Assembly: GCA_934675575.1 (NCBI GenBank)
Contig: CAKUQQ010000003.1
Location: 62,001 to 126,000, forward strand
Reading direction: 5' to 3'
DNA length: 64,000 bases
Source of the DNA: an uncultured Muribaculaceae bacterium
GTDB lineage: Bacteria; Bacteroidota; Bacteroidia; Bacteroidales; Muribaculaceae
Shown here piece after piece: positions 9,131-18,194 of this stretch. Position numbers and translations under genes: made by a program. The notes beneath the pieces are model-generated. The model worked only from the letters and a program-made list of their open reading frames with translations, searched no databases and was not told where the DNA came from. Positions within the stretch are counted from its first letter, which is position 1. Each line of letters begins with the position of its first letter.

Positions 9131-9565
9131 ATGGAAAAGAAAGAACATGTGAATGTGGCGGTGAGCATAGACATAGACGATGTGCTTGAAAAAGTGTATG
9201 CCGCCAGTGCCTGGCACGCCGTGGGGCGAGCCGGAGGCTATGTGATAACGCCCGACAATGCGGCTATGCTGCGAAGCTCCATGAAGGAGGGCTTTGACGA
9301 CTTGCGCAGCCGTGTGGGCGGCTACTTGACAGCTGCAAGCTACAATCCCGAAGCCGACCGTGGAAACATAAGGCTGATGTTTGTGCTGCAGCACACGCCA
9401 CCGGTGCTGTTTGCCGATGAGCTGGGCGGCGTGATAGAGCAGTTGCTTGCCAATTTTGTACTGTTCAGACACTATGGCAAAGATGACGGTTATTTCTACA
9501 CGGCTTGGCAAAAATACAGGGCGCAGCTGATGCTGATGTTTGCTCGCGACAATATGGATTTTTAG
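9131..9565 (+). CDS. Hypothetical protein, second gene of the unit
   Basis: 144 residues, soluble, acidic N-terminus (VAVSIDIDDVLEKVYA), then a helical segment with AWHAVGRAGGYVI, ending in aromatic and basic helices (YFYTAWQKYRAQLMLMF). No family recognised. The size and style of this gene and its partner recall small phage structural-module proteins of Bacteroidales, and a capsid-like gene lies 7.8 kb upstream, but no motif proves this. It is transcribed with the preceding gene from 8567-8598 and ends before the hairpin at 9627. Confidence 0.6.
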   Translation: MEKKEHVNVAVSIDIDDVLEKVYAASAWHAVGRAGGYVITPDNAAMLRSSMKEGFDDLRSRVGGYLTAASYNPEADRGNIRLMFVLQHTPPVLFADELGGVIEQLLANFVLFRHYGKDDGYFYTAWQKYRAQLMLMFARDNMDF

Positions 9566-9626
9566 CCTGCTGTGAAATGAGTCGCCGCCAGCCGCATAAA
9601 GGTGCGGCGCATGGGTAGCAGAAGAT

Positions 9627-9662
9627 AAACGCCTTGTGAGTTTCGATACCCACAAGGCGTTT
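9627..9662. terminator. Bidirectional terminator between the two-gene unit and metK
   Basis: AAACGCCTTGTG pairs perfectly with CACAAGGCGTTT, a 12-bp stem with a 12-base loop. It lies between two converging genes and can serve both. Confidence 0.85.
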
Positions 9663-9688
9663 CGCATTAATCATTTAATTTATTGGCG

Positions 9689-10981
9689 TTATTTCAAGCC
9701 GAAAGTGTCTTGAATGGTCTTAACGTAGTCGAGCTTCTCCCAGGTGAAAAGTTCCACCTGCATCACGCGGTCGCCCTCGCTCTTAGACTTGAAGTGCTTG
9801 GTTACAACCTGTGGTGTGCGTCCCATGTGGCCATAGGCTGCGGTTTCGCGATAGATGGGTTTGCGCAGGTTGAGGCGTTCCTCGATGGCCTTGGGGCGAA
9901 GGTCGAAAATTTTGCTGAAAATGTCGGCTATCTCGGCATCTGATTGCTTGACATGGCTTGTGCCGTAGGTATCGACAAAAAGGCTCACGGGTTCTGCCAC
10001 ACCTATGGCATAGGCCACTTGCACGAGCATTTGGTCGGCCACACCGGCAGCCACTGCGTTTTTAGCAATGTGGCGTGCGGCATAGGCAGCAGAGCGGTCA
10101 ACCTTAGAGGGATCTTTGCCGGAGAAAGCACCACCGCCGTGTGCTCCGCGGCCGCCGTAGGTGTCAACTATGATTTTGCGTCCGGTGAGTCCGGTGTCGC
10201 CGTGAGGTCCGCCAATCACAAACTTGCCGGTGGGGTTGACGAGCAGAATGAGTTTGTCGTCAAACAAGGCCTTGATGTCGTCGGGCAGCTTGGCAATCAC
10301 GTTGGGCAGAAGCACATTCTTGATGTCATTTTTTATGCGTTGCAGCATGAGCACGTCGGCTTCTTGCTGGGTTATGCCCTTGTCGCGGTCGGGCTTTATG
10401 AAGTCGTCGTGTTGTGTGCTGATTACTATGGTGTGTATGCGCACAGGGCGGCGTGTGTCACCGTCATACTCCACCGTCACCTGGCTCTTGGCGTCGGGGC
10501 GCAGGTAGGGCAGCAGGTGGCCTTTGCGTATTTGTGTGAGCTCGCGCAGCAGCAGGTGGGCGAGGTCGAGTGTGAGCGGCATGTAGTTTGGCGACTCATT
10601 GCATGCGAAGCCGAACATCATGCCTTGGTCACCGGCGCCTTGGTCCTCGAGCGAGGCACGCTCCACCCCGCGCGCAATGTCGGGCGACTGCTCGTGTATT
10701 GCCGACAGCACACCACAGGCATCGGCGTCGAACTTGTATTCACTCTTGTTGTAGCCAATGCTGTGAATCACATCGCGTGTCACGTCCATCACGTCGATGT
10801 TGGCTTTAGACTTCACTTCGCCGGCAATCACCACCTGGCCAGTGGTTACGAGGGTTTCGCATGCCACCTTCGATGACTCGTCGAAAGCGAGATACTGGTC
10901 GAGAATGGCATCGCTGATTTGGTCGGCGACTTTGTCGGGGTGACCTTCAGAAACAGATTCTGATGTGAACAAATAATTCAT
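9689..10981 (-). CDS. metK: S-adenosylmethionine synthetase
   Basis: Makes S-adenosylmethionine from methionine and ATP in the cytoplasm; it supplies methyl groups for, among others, the two DNA methylases in this window. The start is set at the ATG of [17 protein letters not shown], which matches the family N-terminus; 37 further in-frame residues upstream belong to the leader. Signature blocks are [21 protein letters not shown] with the following ACNES, the P-loop-like [21 protein letters not shown] and [16 protein letters not shown]. At 430 residues it is the normal length with a slightly long middle, as in other Bacteroidales. A promoter lies about 140 bp upstream, leaving a long leader. 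Confidence 0.97.
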   Translation of the reverse strand: MNYLFTSESVSEGHPDKVADQISDAILDQYLAFDESSKVACETLVTTGQVVIAGEVKSKANIDVMDVTRDVIHSIGYNKSEYKFDADACGVLSAIHEQSPDIARGVERASLEDQGAGDQGMMFGFACNESPNYMPLTLDLAHLLLRELTQIRKGHLLPYLRPDAKSQVTVEYDGDTRRPVRIHTIVISTQHDDFIKPDRDKGITQQEADVLMLQRIKNDIKNVLLPNVIAKLPDDIKALFDDKLILLVNPTGKFVIGGPHGDTGLTGRKIIVDTYGGRGAHGGGAFSGKDPSKVDRSAAYAARHIAKNAVAAGVADQMLVQVAYAIGVAEPVSLFVDTYGTSHVKQSDAEIADIFSKIFDLRPKAIEERLNLRKPIYRETAAYGHMGRTPQVVTKHFKSKSEGDRVMQVELFTWEKLDYVKTIQDTFGLK

Positions 10982-11062
10982 TTTTCCATTTTGTTTTAAA
11001 AGTGGAAAAACGCTAATCGTACTGTAAAATAGTGGGTATTTCGCAGTTTTAGCATTTTTTTT

Positions 11063-11094
11063 AAGTGGTTGCAAGCAGCCAAATTTTTCCACTT
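11063..11094 (-). promoter_or_regulatory. Hairpin in the metK leader
   Basis: Within the roughly 140-nt metK leader, AAGTGG (minus strand, from 11094) pairs with CCACTT (ending 11063) and an eight-A tract follows. It could be part of an RNA switch or only a leader stem; it does not match a SAM riboswitch that I can name. Confidence 0.25.
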
Positions 11095-11123
11095 GGGTTT
11101 TACATTTCTTGTTTTTGCGACGG

Positions 11124-11154
11124 CAAAGATACTACTACTTTCAAAAACAGGCAA
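11124..11154 (-). promoter_or_regulatory. Promoter of metK
   Basis: On the minus strand TTG (11152-11154), a 20-bp spacer and TATCTTTG (11124-11131) give a full Bacteroidetes -33/-7 pair. The rest of the 11155-11319 stretch shows no gene or repeat that I can support. Confidence 0.7.
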
Positions 11155-11319
11155 TATGCAGCCACGGTGCAGAACTGTGGCAAAAAATGAAGCCTGAGTG
11201 GGACAATGCGCTGACGGCTCGCTGCATAGGGGCATGGAGCACGCTTTAGCGGCGTGTGGTGCGACTCTGCTAAATATTGTTAATGCTGCGCCACAATGGG
11301 TTTTCGTGTGATTTTTTGC

Positions 11320-11327
11320 TAATTTTG
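11320..11327 (+). promoter_or_regulatory. -7 element upstream of the SGNH hydrolase gene
   Basis: TAATTTTG matches the TAnnTTTG consensus 33 bp before the start codon. The -33 region has only a TTTTCG approximation. Confidence 0.45.
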
Positions 11328-11360
11328 TAATGAAATAGAAACAAAATATCATAATTCATT

Positions 11361-12041
11361 ATGCAAAAGATAGGCTTATTTTTGTTGCTGTTCATAGCAA
11401 CACTTGGACTTAATGCACAAGTGCGCCCCACAGTGGCGGTGCTTGGCGACTCGTACTCCACTTTTGAGGGATTTATTCCCAAAGGTCACCCGGAGTGGTA
11501 CAGAACAAACGTAAACAAGGCTGCTACCGACGTTGACAAGGTGGAGCAGACCTGGTGGTGGCAGGTGGTGAAGAACGGCGGCTACAAGCTTGGCGTGAAC
11601 GACTCATATTCGGGCTCCACTGTGTGCTTCACAGGCTATGACGACGCTGATTTCTCCGACCGCTCGTTTGTGACACGTGCCACCAACCTCGGCAATCCCG
11701 ACATAATATTGGTGTGCGGCGGCACTAACGACAGCTGGTGTGGTGCAAAGGTGGGCGAATATCAATATGATGGCTGGAAGCGTGCCGATATGTATTATTT
11801 CCGTCCGGCACTTGCCAAGCTCTACACGGTGCTGCGTGAGCATTACCCCAATGTGGAAGTGTATTTCATTCTCAATGACTGCTTGCGCGACGATATCAAC
11901 GAATCGGTTGACGTGATAAGCAAACACTATGGCGTGCCGGTGATAAAGCTGTCGGGCATCGACAAGCAAAGCGGCCACCCCAACGTGAAGGGCATGAAAA
12001 CCTTTGCCGACCAAGTGCTGAGCGCATTGAAGAAGAAATAA
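11361..12041 (+). CDS. Secreted SGNH/GDSL hydrolase
   Basis: A 226-residue secreted esterase of the SGNH fold with a signal peptide ending LGLNA-QV. Block I is VAVLGDSYSTFEG with nucleophile Ser31, the GGTND block carries the oxyanion asparagine, and the closing block SGHPNVKGM holds the catalytic histidine. Such enzymes deacetylate or de-esterify sugars outside the cytoplasm. The next gene follows after 43 bp on the same strand, so both are probably one transcript ending at the 13318-13363 hairpin. Together with the esterases at 2.6 and 8.0 kb it points to carbohydrate de-esterification; the exact substrate is unknown. Confidence 0.85.
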   Translation: MQKIGLFLLLFIATLGLNAQVRPTVAVLGDSYSTFEGFIPKGHPEWYRTNVNKAATDVDKVEQTWWWQVVKNGGYKLGVNDSYSGSTVCFTGYDDADFSDRSFVTRATNLGNPDIILVCGGTNDSWCGAKVGEYQYDGWKRADMYYFRPALAKLYTVLREHYPNVEVYFILNDCLRDDINESVDVISKHYGVPVIKLSGIDKQSGHPNVKGMKTFADQVLSALKKK

Positions 12042-12084
12042 TAACATAAAAACATATTTTGTTATATTACTGACTAACTAAAAG

Positions 12085-13278
12085 ATGAGAAAAACAAGAC
12101 TATTACTATTAACATTGGCCTGTGTGCTGGGATTGGCATGCGGCAATGCGCAGAAATCGCAGTTTAAGCTATTTCAAATCAACACGTGGTATGAGGGCGA
12201 CAAGGTGACAAACAGCTATCTGTATCTGGCCAACGCCATCGCCGACATGAACCCCGACGTGGTGACCATGTGTGAGCTTCACAAAGGCTCAAACAAGATA
12301 ATAGACTATTTGCAAAAGCAGCTCAAGTCGCGTGGCCTTAATTACTATCAGGCACAAATCAGCGGCAGGGGCGTGCTGTCAAAATACCCAATCGCCCAGA
12401 CGGTGACAGTGAACCAATGGATGTTTGGCGTGGTGCTGCAGTATAACGACACCACAAAGATAGCCGTGTATCCGGCGCACTCGGAGTATCGCTGGTATTC
12501 GTGCTACTATCCTCGCGGCTATGGCGACGGCGGAGTGCTTGGCTGGGACATGATGTCGAAACCGATAACCGACGTGAATAAGATTTTGGAGGTAAATGCA
12601 AAGAGCGACCGTGTGGAGTCGGCAAAGAAATTTGTGAGCACTTCGGCAAGCCAGCTTGCTGCAAACATACCTGTGATTTTGGCCGGCGACCTCAACGAGC
12701 CTTCTTGTCTCGACTGGACCGAGCGTCAAAAAGACCTATATGGCCACAATGGGTGTGTGGTGCCGTGGCAGACTTCAACTTATCTGCTTGGCGAGGGCTT
12801 CAGCGATGCTTATCGCGTGGTGCACCCCGATGAAATCAAAAATCCCGGCATAACCTGGCCGACATACAACAAGAAAGCAAAACTTGAGGATTTGGCATGG
12901 GCTGCAGAGGCTGATGAACGCGACAGAATTGACTATGTGTACTATAAATCTACGGCTAAAAACTCGCTTAAAGCCGTTGACGCCAAGATTGTGGGCCCTG
13001 CCGGCACAGTGGTGTATGGAGAGGGCGAGGACGACGCTCCTACCGATGACTTGGTGCGCTATGAGCTGTGGCCGTCAGACCACCGCGGTGTGCTTGTGAC
13101 GTTTGAACTTAATGCCGGCAACAGTGGCGTGACTGCCGTGAAAGCCGACAAAACTGTTGCAAACACCTCTTACTACGACATGAACGGCAAGTGTGTTGCT
13201 AATCCGCAACAGGGATTGTATGTGGAAGTGGCACGCTACACCGACGGCTCAGTAGGTGCCCGCAAGGTGGTGAAATAA
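12085..13278 (+). CDS. Secreted endonuclease/exonuclease/phosphatase-family protein with sorting-type tail
   Basis: A 397-residue secreted EEP-fold enzyme. After a signal peptide ending near CGNA-QK come the family landmarks: FQINTWYEG, CELHKG with the metal-binding glutamate, YPAHSEYRWY, ILAGDLNEPS and the final SDHRGVLVTF. The fold covers nucleases and phosphodiester or lipid phosphatases; secreted versions in Bacteroidales are not clearly assigned. Residues about 345-397 (GVTAVKADKTVA, SYYDMNGK, ARKVVK) form a type IX-like sorting tail shared with the proteins at 3538-4785 and 52447-58605. It is probably co-transcribed with the SGNH hydrolase gene just upstream. Confidence 0.82.
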   Translation: MRKTRLLLLTLACVLGLACGNAQKSQFKLFQINTWYEGDKVTNSYLYLANAIADMNPDVVTMCELHKGSNKIIDYLQKQLKSRGLNYYQAQISGRGVLSKYPIAQTVTVNQWMFGVVLQYNDTTKIAVYPAHSEYRWYSCYYPRGYGDGGVLGWDMMSKPITDVNKILEVNAKSDRVESAKKFVSTSASQLAANIPVILAGDLNEPSCLDWTERQKDLYGHNGCVVPWQTSTYLLGEGFSDAYRVVHPDEIKNPGITWPTYNKKAKLEDLAWAAEADERDRIDYVYYKSTAKNSLKAVDAKIVGPAGTVVYGEGEDDAPTDDLVRYELWPSDHRGVLVTFELNAGNSGVTAVKADKTVANTSYYDMNGKCVANPQQGLYVEVARYTDGSVGARKVVK

Positions 13279-13317
13279 TGCTGCGGTGCTGCACTTGGAG
13301 CAGCATTGAAAACGGAT

Positions 13318-13363
13318 AAAGTCATGCCAACGCCTAATGTAGTGTAAGCGTTGGCATGACTTT
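13318..13363. terminator. Strong bidirectional terminator
   Basis: AAAGTCATGCCAACGC pairs perfectly with GCGTTGGCATGACTTT, a 16-bp stem, between converging genes. Confidence 0.88.
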
Positions 13364-13402
13364 GTTTTGTGGGTGTTTTGGGATTGTAAATTTTAGGGCT
13401 GC

Positions 13403-14320
13403 TTATTTGAAAGTCACTTCAAGGCCGTCGTAGGCTGGACGGAGCGGAGCCGGCAGGGCTTTCTCGGTCTCGGCGTGCGTGCCAAACAGACCGCGAGCCA
13501 TGTGGGTGATGTAAACTGGCTGTCCGGCCGGCGGCGTGTAGCGTTTTGTCATGGTCAGCACTTGCACCGTTTTTTGCACTGTGGCCACACTTGAGTGTGT
13601 GAAGAAACGGAAGTCGATTTCATGCTCCAAGCCCATAGTGGCTTCCATGATAAGTGCCGTTATGGGACGTGATTGCTGAGTGTGGCCGTCGATGCCGGCA
13701 TAGCGTGTGGCCACGCCAGTCAGACCGCCTGTGTCGGTGGCATAGAGCAACCTGGTTGCACCTTTCTGCACCAGATAAATCACTGTTTGCTCCATGATGT
13801 GGCTTGTGGCGTGATTGGCTGGCAGAGGTGTGAACGTGAGGTCGCCCTCGGTGATGGTTTGCGCTATGCAGATGGGTATGATGGTGGGCATTGGCAAGCC
13901 GGTGCTTTGCGATGCAGCAGAGAATTCTGCCGTGGTGCGGTCGAACCACGACTGGTGCAGATACACCCGCTTAACGCCGAGCTTGAGGGCTGCCTCCGGG
14001 CTGTAGTGGTCGTTGTGTGAGTGGGTGTAGAAAATGACCTCTGGGTGGCAGCCTTGCGGCATCATGTCGAAACCCTGCGCGGTGAAGTCAATGAGTATGC
14101 GTTTGTCGAGCAATATGCTTGAGAAGCGTCGGCACTCGCCACGCTCGTCGCGTCCGTTCCAGTCGGCGGCTCCAGTGCCAATGAAGCGCACATGCAGCCC
14201 GCTTGTTGACGATGATTTTTTTGAAGTCTTGCTTTGCTGAGGCGTGTCGGCAGAGACTTGTCCTGCTGCCAGCGCAGCCGAAGCGGTGGCAGCCATGCCT
14301 ATGAATTTACGTCGGTCCAT
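13403..14320 (-). CDS. Exported metallo-beta-lactamase-fold hydrolase
   Basis: A 305-residue protein with a Tat-like signal (MDRRKFIGMAATASAALAAG). The metallo-beta-lactamase fold is shown by THSHNDHY (H100, H102, D104, H105), the later ANHATSH histidine, the ATDTGG aspartate and VYITHMARG. The layout resembles RNase Z-like and phosphodiesterase-like members that act on small molecules. Export through Tat would mean that the metal centre is loaded in the cytoplasm; this is inference from the twin arginine. It may be transcribed together with the secreted protein gene upstream on the same strand, 92 bp away. Confidence 0.82.
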   Translation of the reverse strand: MDRRKFIGMAATASAALAAGQVSADTPQQSKTSKKSSSTSGLHVRFIGTGAADWNGRDERGECRRFSSILLDKRILIDFTAQGFDMMPQGCHPEVIFYTHSHNDHYSPEAALKLGVKRVYLHQSWFDRTTAEFSAASQSTGLPMPTIIPICIAQTITEGDLTFTPLPANHATSHIMEQTVIYLVQKGATRLLYATDTGGLTGVATRYAGIDGHTQQSRPITALIMEATMGLEHEIDFRFFTHSSVATVQKTVQVLTMTKRYTPPAGQPVYITHMARGLFGTHAETEKALPAPLRPAYDGLEVTFK

Positions 14321-14412
14321 GAGAGTTTGTTTTAATTTCTTTTGTGTTAATGAAAAAAGTGGCGTTGGCCGTTATGTTTGGCGATTGCGCGGTGCGCGCA
14401 TGAGGCATCGTC

Positions 14413-15345
14413 TCACTTGGGCACTCCGGCAATAGAGAGGTTCTTGATTTGCACTGCTGCATCGAAAATGCCAGGTATTTCCCACCCGAAGTTCATAGAC
14501 GCTATGCTGAAATCATCGGGCGTGGAGTGGAGAAACTGGTTGTGGCTGCGCATATCGGCAATGGCCTTTTCGAGGCATGGTTTCAAGTCGATGCTGCAAG
14601 TGTGCCACTGGTGGTCGGTAAACAAGATGTCGCCCCACACGGTGCGTGGCGGCATGGCGTAGATATACATATTGGTGCCAACGTCCCACGAGATGGCGGC
14701 TTCATCGGTGAGCCGCTTGTCGCGCCAGTCGTAGCTCGGAATTCCAAACCACAGGCATTTGTTGTGGTCGGGCGAATTGGGGTTAGTGTTGCGTAGAAAC
14801 AAGTAGAACGGTGATTGTGCCGTGTGCAGCCCTGGGTTAAACATGTCACCGGTCATGAACGAGGTGCAGTAGAGCAACCGCAGCGAAAAACCAACAGTGA
14901 TGCCCGAAAAGTCGGCAATGCGGAAACCGCTGTCCATGGACTGCTCGATGAGCAAGTGCACCCACGGCTCTGAAGCCGAGCGGCGTGGACCGTGATACTC
15001 GCGCCCTGCCATGATTTCGAGTGTGAGGGTGCCGTCGGCAGGGTTGAGCGAAACGCGTTTTGCCTCGTTGCGAAATGTCAGACCCTGCGCGGTGCGTGTG
15101 AGCCGCGCACCCTGGAGCGAGTGGTTGGTGGCCCACTGAGCCAGCAGCCACTTGGGCGGCTCATTGCCAGGGAAGAAGCGCAAAGTGTCGGGGTTGGGCA
15201 CAACTTTGTCGGCCCAGATGCGCGATAAAGCAAACCCATGAGAAAACTGTGGGTCGATAAGGAGCTGCCGTGCTTTTTGCGCCTGGCATAAGCCGGAGCA
15301 AAGCAGCAGTATGGCTGTTATGGCAAAATGAAGCTTAAGTCTCAT
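14413..15345 (-). CDS. Unrecognised secreted protein, probably beta-sandwich
   Basis: 310 residues with a signal peptide (LLLCSGLCQA-QK). I do not recognise a family. The rest is rich in alternating hydrophobic and aromatic residues and in isolated tryptophans (KCLWFGIPSYDW, TDHQWHTCSIDL), which suits a jelly-roll domain such as a carbohydrate-binding or lyase-like sandwich. The C-terminus (IFDAAVQIKNLSIAG) resembles the last strand of such a domain. A -7-like TATTTTTG is at 15367-15374. It lies upstream of the Tat-exported hydrolase gene on the same strand. Confidence 0.6.
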   Translation of the reverse strand: MRLKLHFAITAILLLCSGLCQAQKARQLLIDPQFSHGFALSRIWADKVVPNPDTLRFFPGNEPPKWLLAQWATNHSLQGARLTRTAQGLTFRNEAKRVSLNPADGTLTLEIMAGREYHGPRRSASEPWVHLLIEQSMDSGFRIADFSGITVGFSLRLLYCTSFMTGDMFNPGLHTAQSPFYLFLRNTNPNSPDHNKCLWFGIPSYDWRDKRLTDEAAISWDVGTNMYIYAMPPRTVWGDILFTDHQWHTCSIDLKPCLEKAIADMRSHNQFLHSTPDDFSIASMNFGWEIPGIFDAAVQIKNLSIAGVPK

Positions 15346-15457
15346 AGCACACGATATGATTATTACACAAAAATAATGAAATGATGCGGAGTGCCGAAAA
15401 ATTTTATCGATAAAAAAGAGGGGATTTTCTATTGATATGCTTGTTTAGTCTAACTTT

Positions 15458-15489
15458 TTTGTGCGGAAAAAAGCATTAAAATAATTTTG
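15458..15489 (+). promoter_or_regulatory. Promoter of the efflux operon
   Basis: TTTG (15458-15461), a 20-bp spacer and TAATTTTG (15482-15489) form a full Bacteroidetes promoter 33 bp before the first gene of the operon. Confidence 0.78.
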
Positions 15490-15521
15490 CACCATAAGAA
15501 ATCAGAAAAAACAGGTAAAAC

Positions 15522-16883
15522 ATGAAGGTAAGAAGTTTGCTTTTAATTGTTGCTGCAATGCTGCTGGGCTCGCAGCCTGGCGCAGCGCAAGACACCGCCA
15601 CGGTGGCAAAGCCGGCCGTGTGGTCGCTGCAAAACTGCATTGAATATGCCAAGCAGCAAAACATCACTATCAAGCGCAACAAAGTGAGTGCCCAGACTGC
15701 CACAGTGAATGTGGCGCAGGCCAAGGCGGCGCGTGAGCCGAGCCTTTCGTTCTCAACCAACCAGGGATTCACCAACCGACCGTTTCAGCAGTCGTCGGCA
15801 ATGGTTAACGGCTCACAGGTCGTGACCTCAAACAACAAGAACAGCTACTCTGGCAACTATGGCTTCAATGCGCAGATGACGCTTTATGATGGTGGACAAA
15901 CGTCGAACAACATAAAGTTGCAGAAAATCAACAGCCAGATAGCCGACTTGGCCGTTACGACCTCGGAAATGACGATTGAGGAGCAAATCACAAAGCTATA
16001 TGTGCAAATACTCTACTCGATGGAGACTATAAAGCAAGACGAGGAGCAGATAAAGCTGTCGAGTGCATCGGCAGAAAGGGCACGCGCCTTGTTTAAGGAG
16101 GGTGTGCTCAACAAAGCCGACGTGGCACAGCTTGAAGCACAGTGCGCCAACGACAAATATCAGCTTGTGGCCGACCAGTCAACACTCGACAACTATAAAC
16201 TTCAACTCAAACAACTGCTTGAGCTCGACGGCGATGAGGAACTCAACATAGTGGTGCCTAACCTTGACGGCGACGTGATGGCCGTGCTTCCGTCGAAACG
16301 CGACGTGTATAATGCCGCCCTCAATTTGCGCCCCGAAATCAAAGCCAACAAACTTAGCATGGACGCAAGCGACTTGAGCATAAAAATGGCTAAGGCCGGC
16401 AAACTGCCCACACTGAGCCTCACTGCCGGCATGACAACGCTCAACATGAGCAACAACGGCAACTTTTTCGATCAGTTGAAGCGTCAGTGGAACAACACCA
16501 TAGGCTTGTCGCTCAACATTCCTATCCTCGACCGCCGCTCCACAAAGTCGGCAGTGGAGAAAGCAAAGCTCGAGAAGCAAAACAGCTATCTGCAGCTGCT
16601 CGACACGCAAAAGAACCTCTGGAAGTCGATAGAAGGCTACTGGCAAGAGGCCACAAGTGCGCAGGCAAGCTACAAGGCAGCCAAGGAGCAGGCCGAGGCA
16701 GTGCGCACAAGCTATGACCTGACGAGCGAGCAATTCCGCCTGGGCATGAAAAACATAATAGAACTGCTCACTGACCAGAAAAACCTCTCGGCAGCCAATC
16801 AGAAGGTGATACAGACAAAATATATGGAGGTGCTCAATGCATCGCTGCTCAAATACTACGGCGGTGACAGTATAAACCTGTGA
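15522..16883 (+). CDS. TolC-family outer-membrane efflux protein
   Basis: A 453-residue outer-membrane channel component with a signal peptide ending near PGAA-QD. It has the two long coiled-coil halves of the TolC family (ALNLRPEIKANKLSMDASDLSIKMAKAG and later the QEATSAQASYKAAKEQ helix) and the internal repeat, starting with NCIEYAKQQNITIKRN. It forms the exit duct for the periplasmic adaptor and the ABC permease encoded next. First gene of a six-gene unit with gaps of 20-100 bp. Confidence 0.92.
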   Translation: MKVRSLLLIVAAMLLGSQPGAAQDTATVAKPAVWSLQNCIEYAKQQNITIKRNKVSAQTATVNVAQAKAAREPSLSFSTNQGFTNRPFQQSSAMVNGSQVVTSNNKNSYSGNYGFNAQMTLYDGGQTSNNIKLQKINSQIADLAVTTSEMTIEEQITKLYVQILYSMETIKQDEEQIKLSSASAERARALFKEGVLNKADVAQLEAQCANDKYQLVADQSTLDNYKLQLKQLLELDGDEELNIVVPNLDGDVMAVLPSKRDVYNAALNLRPEIKANKLSMDASDLSIKMAKAGKLPTLSLTAGMTTLNMSNNGNFFDQLKRQWNNTIGLSLNIPILDRRSTKSAVEKAKLEKQNSYLQLLDTQKNLWKSIEGYWQEATSAQASYKAAKEQAEAVRTSYDLTSEQFRLGMKNIIELLTDQKNLSAANQKVIQTKYMEVLNASLLKYYGGDSINL

Positions 16884-16941
16884 GATTGCCGGCAGAGAGA
16901 CAAACAAAATGTTTTATGAAAATAAAGTAAAAGAAATAATT

Positions 16942-18156
16942 ATGAACAAGAAGTTAATCATCATCATTTCGGTTGTTGTGCTGGCTTTGATTGGGGGCTG
17001 CTATATGCTGACCAGCAAAAAGGCTGACAACACAGTGAACTTTGAGAAGACCACGGTGGGACGCTCCAGCATATCCACAAGCGTCACAGCCACCGGAACG
17101 GTAGAGGCCGTGACCACGGTAGATGTGGGTACGCAGGTGTCGGGTATTGTGACCAACCTATACGTGGACTATAACAGCCCTGTGAAAAAAGGACAAGTGA
17201 TAGCCGAACTCGACCGCACCACGCTGCTCAATGACCTTGAGTCGCAGCAGGCAAACCTGCGCAGTGCGCAAGCCGAGCTGCAATATCAGCGCAAGAACTA
17301 TGAGCGTTATGCGGAGCTCAACAAAAAGCAGCTTGTGAGCAAGCAGGAATATGATGTGGCACTTGAGTCGTATCGCAAGGCGCAGGAGCAGGTGAAGATG
17401 GCGCAGCAGTCGGTGGGTAAGGCCCGCACCAACCTGGGCTATGCCACAATCACATCGCCAATAGACGGCGTGGTAATTTCAAAAGAAGTGGAAGTGGGTC
17501 AGACCGTGGCATCATCGTTCAGCACACCTACACTTATCACCATAGCCAAAGACTTGAAAGATATGCAAGTGGTGGCCGACGTAGATGAGGCAGACATAGG
17601 CGAGGTGAAGGAAGGCCAGCGTGTGACGTTCACCGTAGATGCTTATCCCAACGACACTTTTTCTGGTGTGGTGAAGCAGGTGCGCCAAAATGCCACTACC
17701 ACCAACAATGTGGTGACATACGAAGTGGTGATTTCTGCTCCCAACCCTGATTTGAAATTGAAGCCGGGCTTGACTGCCAATGTCACAATCTACACGCTGG
17801 AGCGCACCAATGTGAAGAGCGTGCCGTCGAAAGCACTGCGTTTCACTCCGGAACCGATGGTTATAGGCAACAAATACAAGATTAAAGACGTGAACGCCTC
17901 ACACAAGCTGTGGACTCTTGATGGCAACACATTCACCGCACACAAGGTGGAAGTGGGCATGACTGACGGTATTCACACTGAGATATTGAGTGGAATGAGT
18001 GAGGGCAAGACCGTGATACTTGACGTGGTGGCCACATCACTCACATCTGATGAGGGCGATGGTGACGATGACTCAAAGGAGGAAAATCCGTTTGGGCCAA
18101 AACGCCCTGGCGCTGACAAAGACAAGAAAAAAGGCGGTGCAAACGGCTCTAAGTAA
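16942..18156 (+). CDS. MacA-like periplasmic adaptor of an ABC efflux pump
   Basis: The start is set at the ATG of MNKKLIIIISVVVLALIGG, which gives a normal membrane anchor; an ATG 33 bases upstream is also in frame. The 404-residue protein has a single N-terminal membrane segment, a biotinyl-lipoyl-like hairpin (VDVGTQVSGIVTNLYVDYNS), a long coiled coil at about 85-170, the GVVISKEVEVGQTV return strand, then beta-barrel and membrane-proximal domains. The C-terminal 40 residues are highly charged (DEGDGDDDSKEENPF, KDKKKGG) and probably disordered. It bridges the MacB-type permease and TolC-type channel. Confidence 0.92.
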   Translation: MNKKLIIIISVVVLALIGGCYMLTSKKADNTVNFEKTTVGRSSISTSVTATGTVEAVTTVDVGTQVSGIVTNLYVDYNSPVKKGQVIAELDRTTLLNDLESQQANLRSAQAELQYQRKNYERYAELNKKQLVSKQEYDVALESYRKAQEQVKMAQQSVGKARTNLGYATITSPIDGVVISKEVEVGQTVASSFSTPTLITIAKDLKDMQVVADVDEADIGEVKEGQRVTFTVDAYPNDTFSGVVKQVRQNATTTNNVVTYEVVISAPNPDLKLKPGLTANVTIYTLERTNVKSVPSKALRFTPEPMVIGNKYKIKDVNASHKLWTLDGNTFTAHKVEVGMTDGIHTEILSGMSEGKTVILDVVATSLTSDEGDGDDDSKEENPFGPKRPGADKDKKKGGANGSK

Positions 18157-18194
18157 TTAAAACGTCAATATCTCAAAACGAAAAAGTCAGCGAT

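Noticed and set aside
9944-10876. 310-codon open frame opposite metK
   Set aside because: Antisense shadow of a certain gene.
11063-11094. SAM riboswitch upstream of metK
   Set aside because: Only one hairpin and an A-tract are visible; the conserved cores of known SAM classes are not recognisable.
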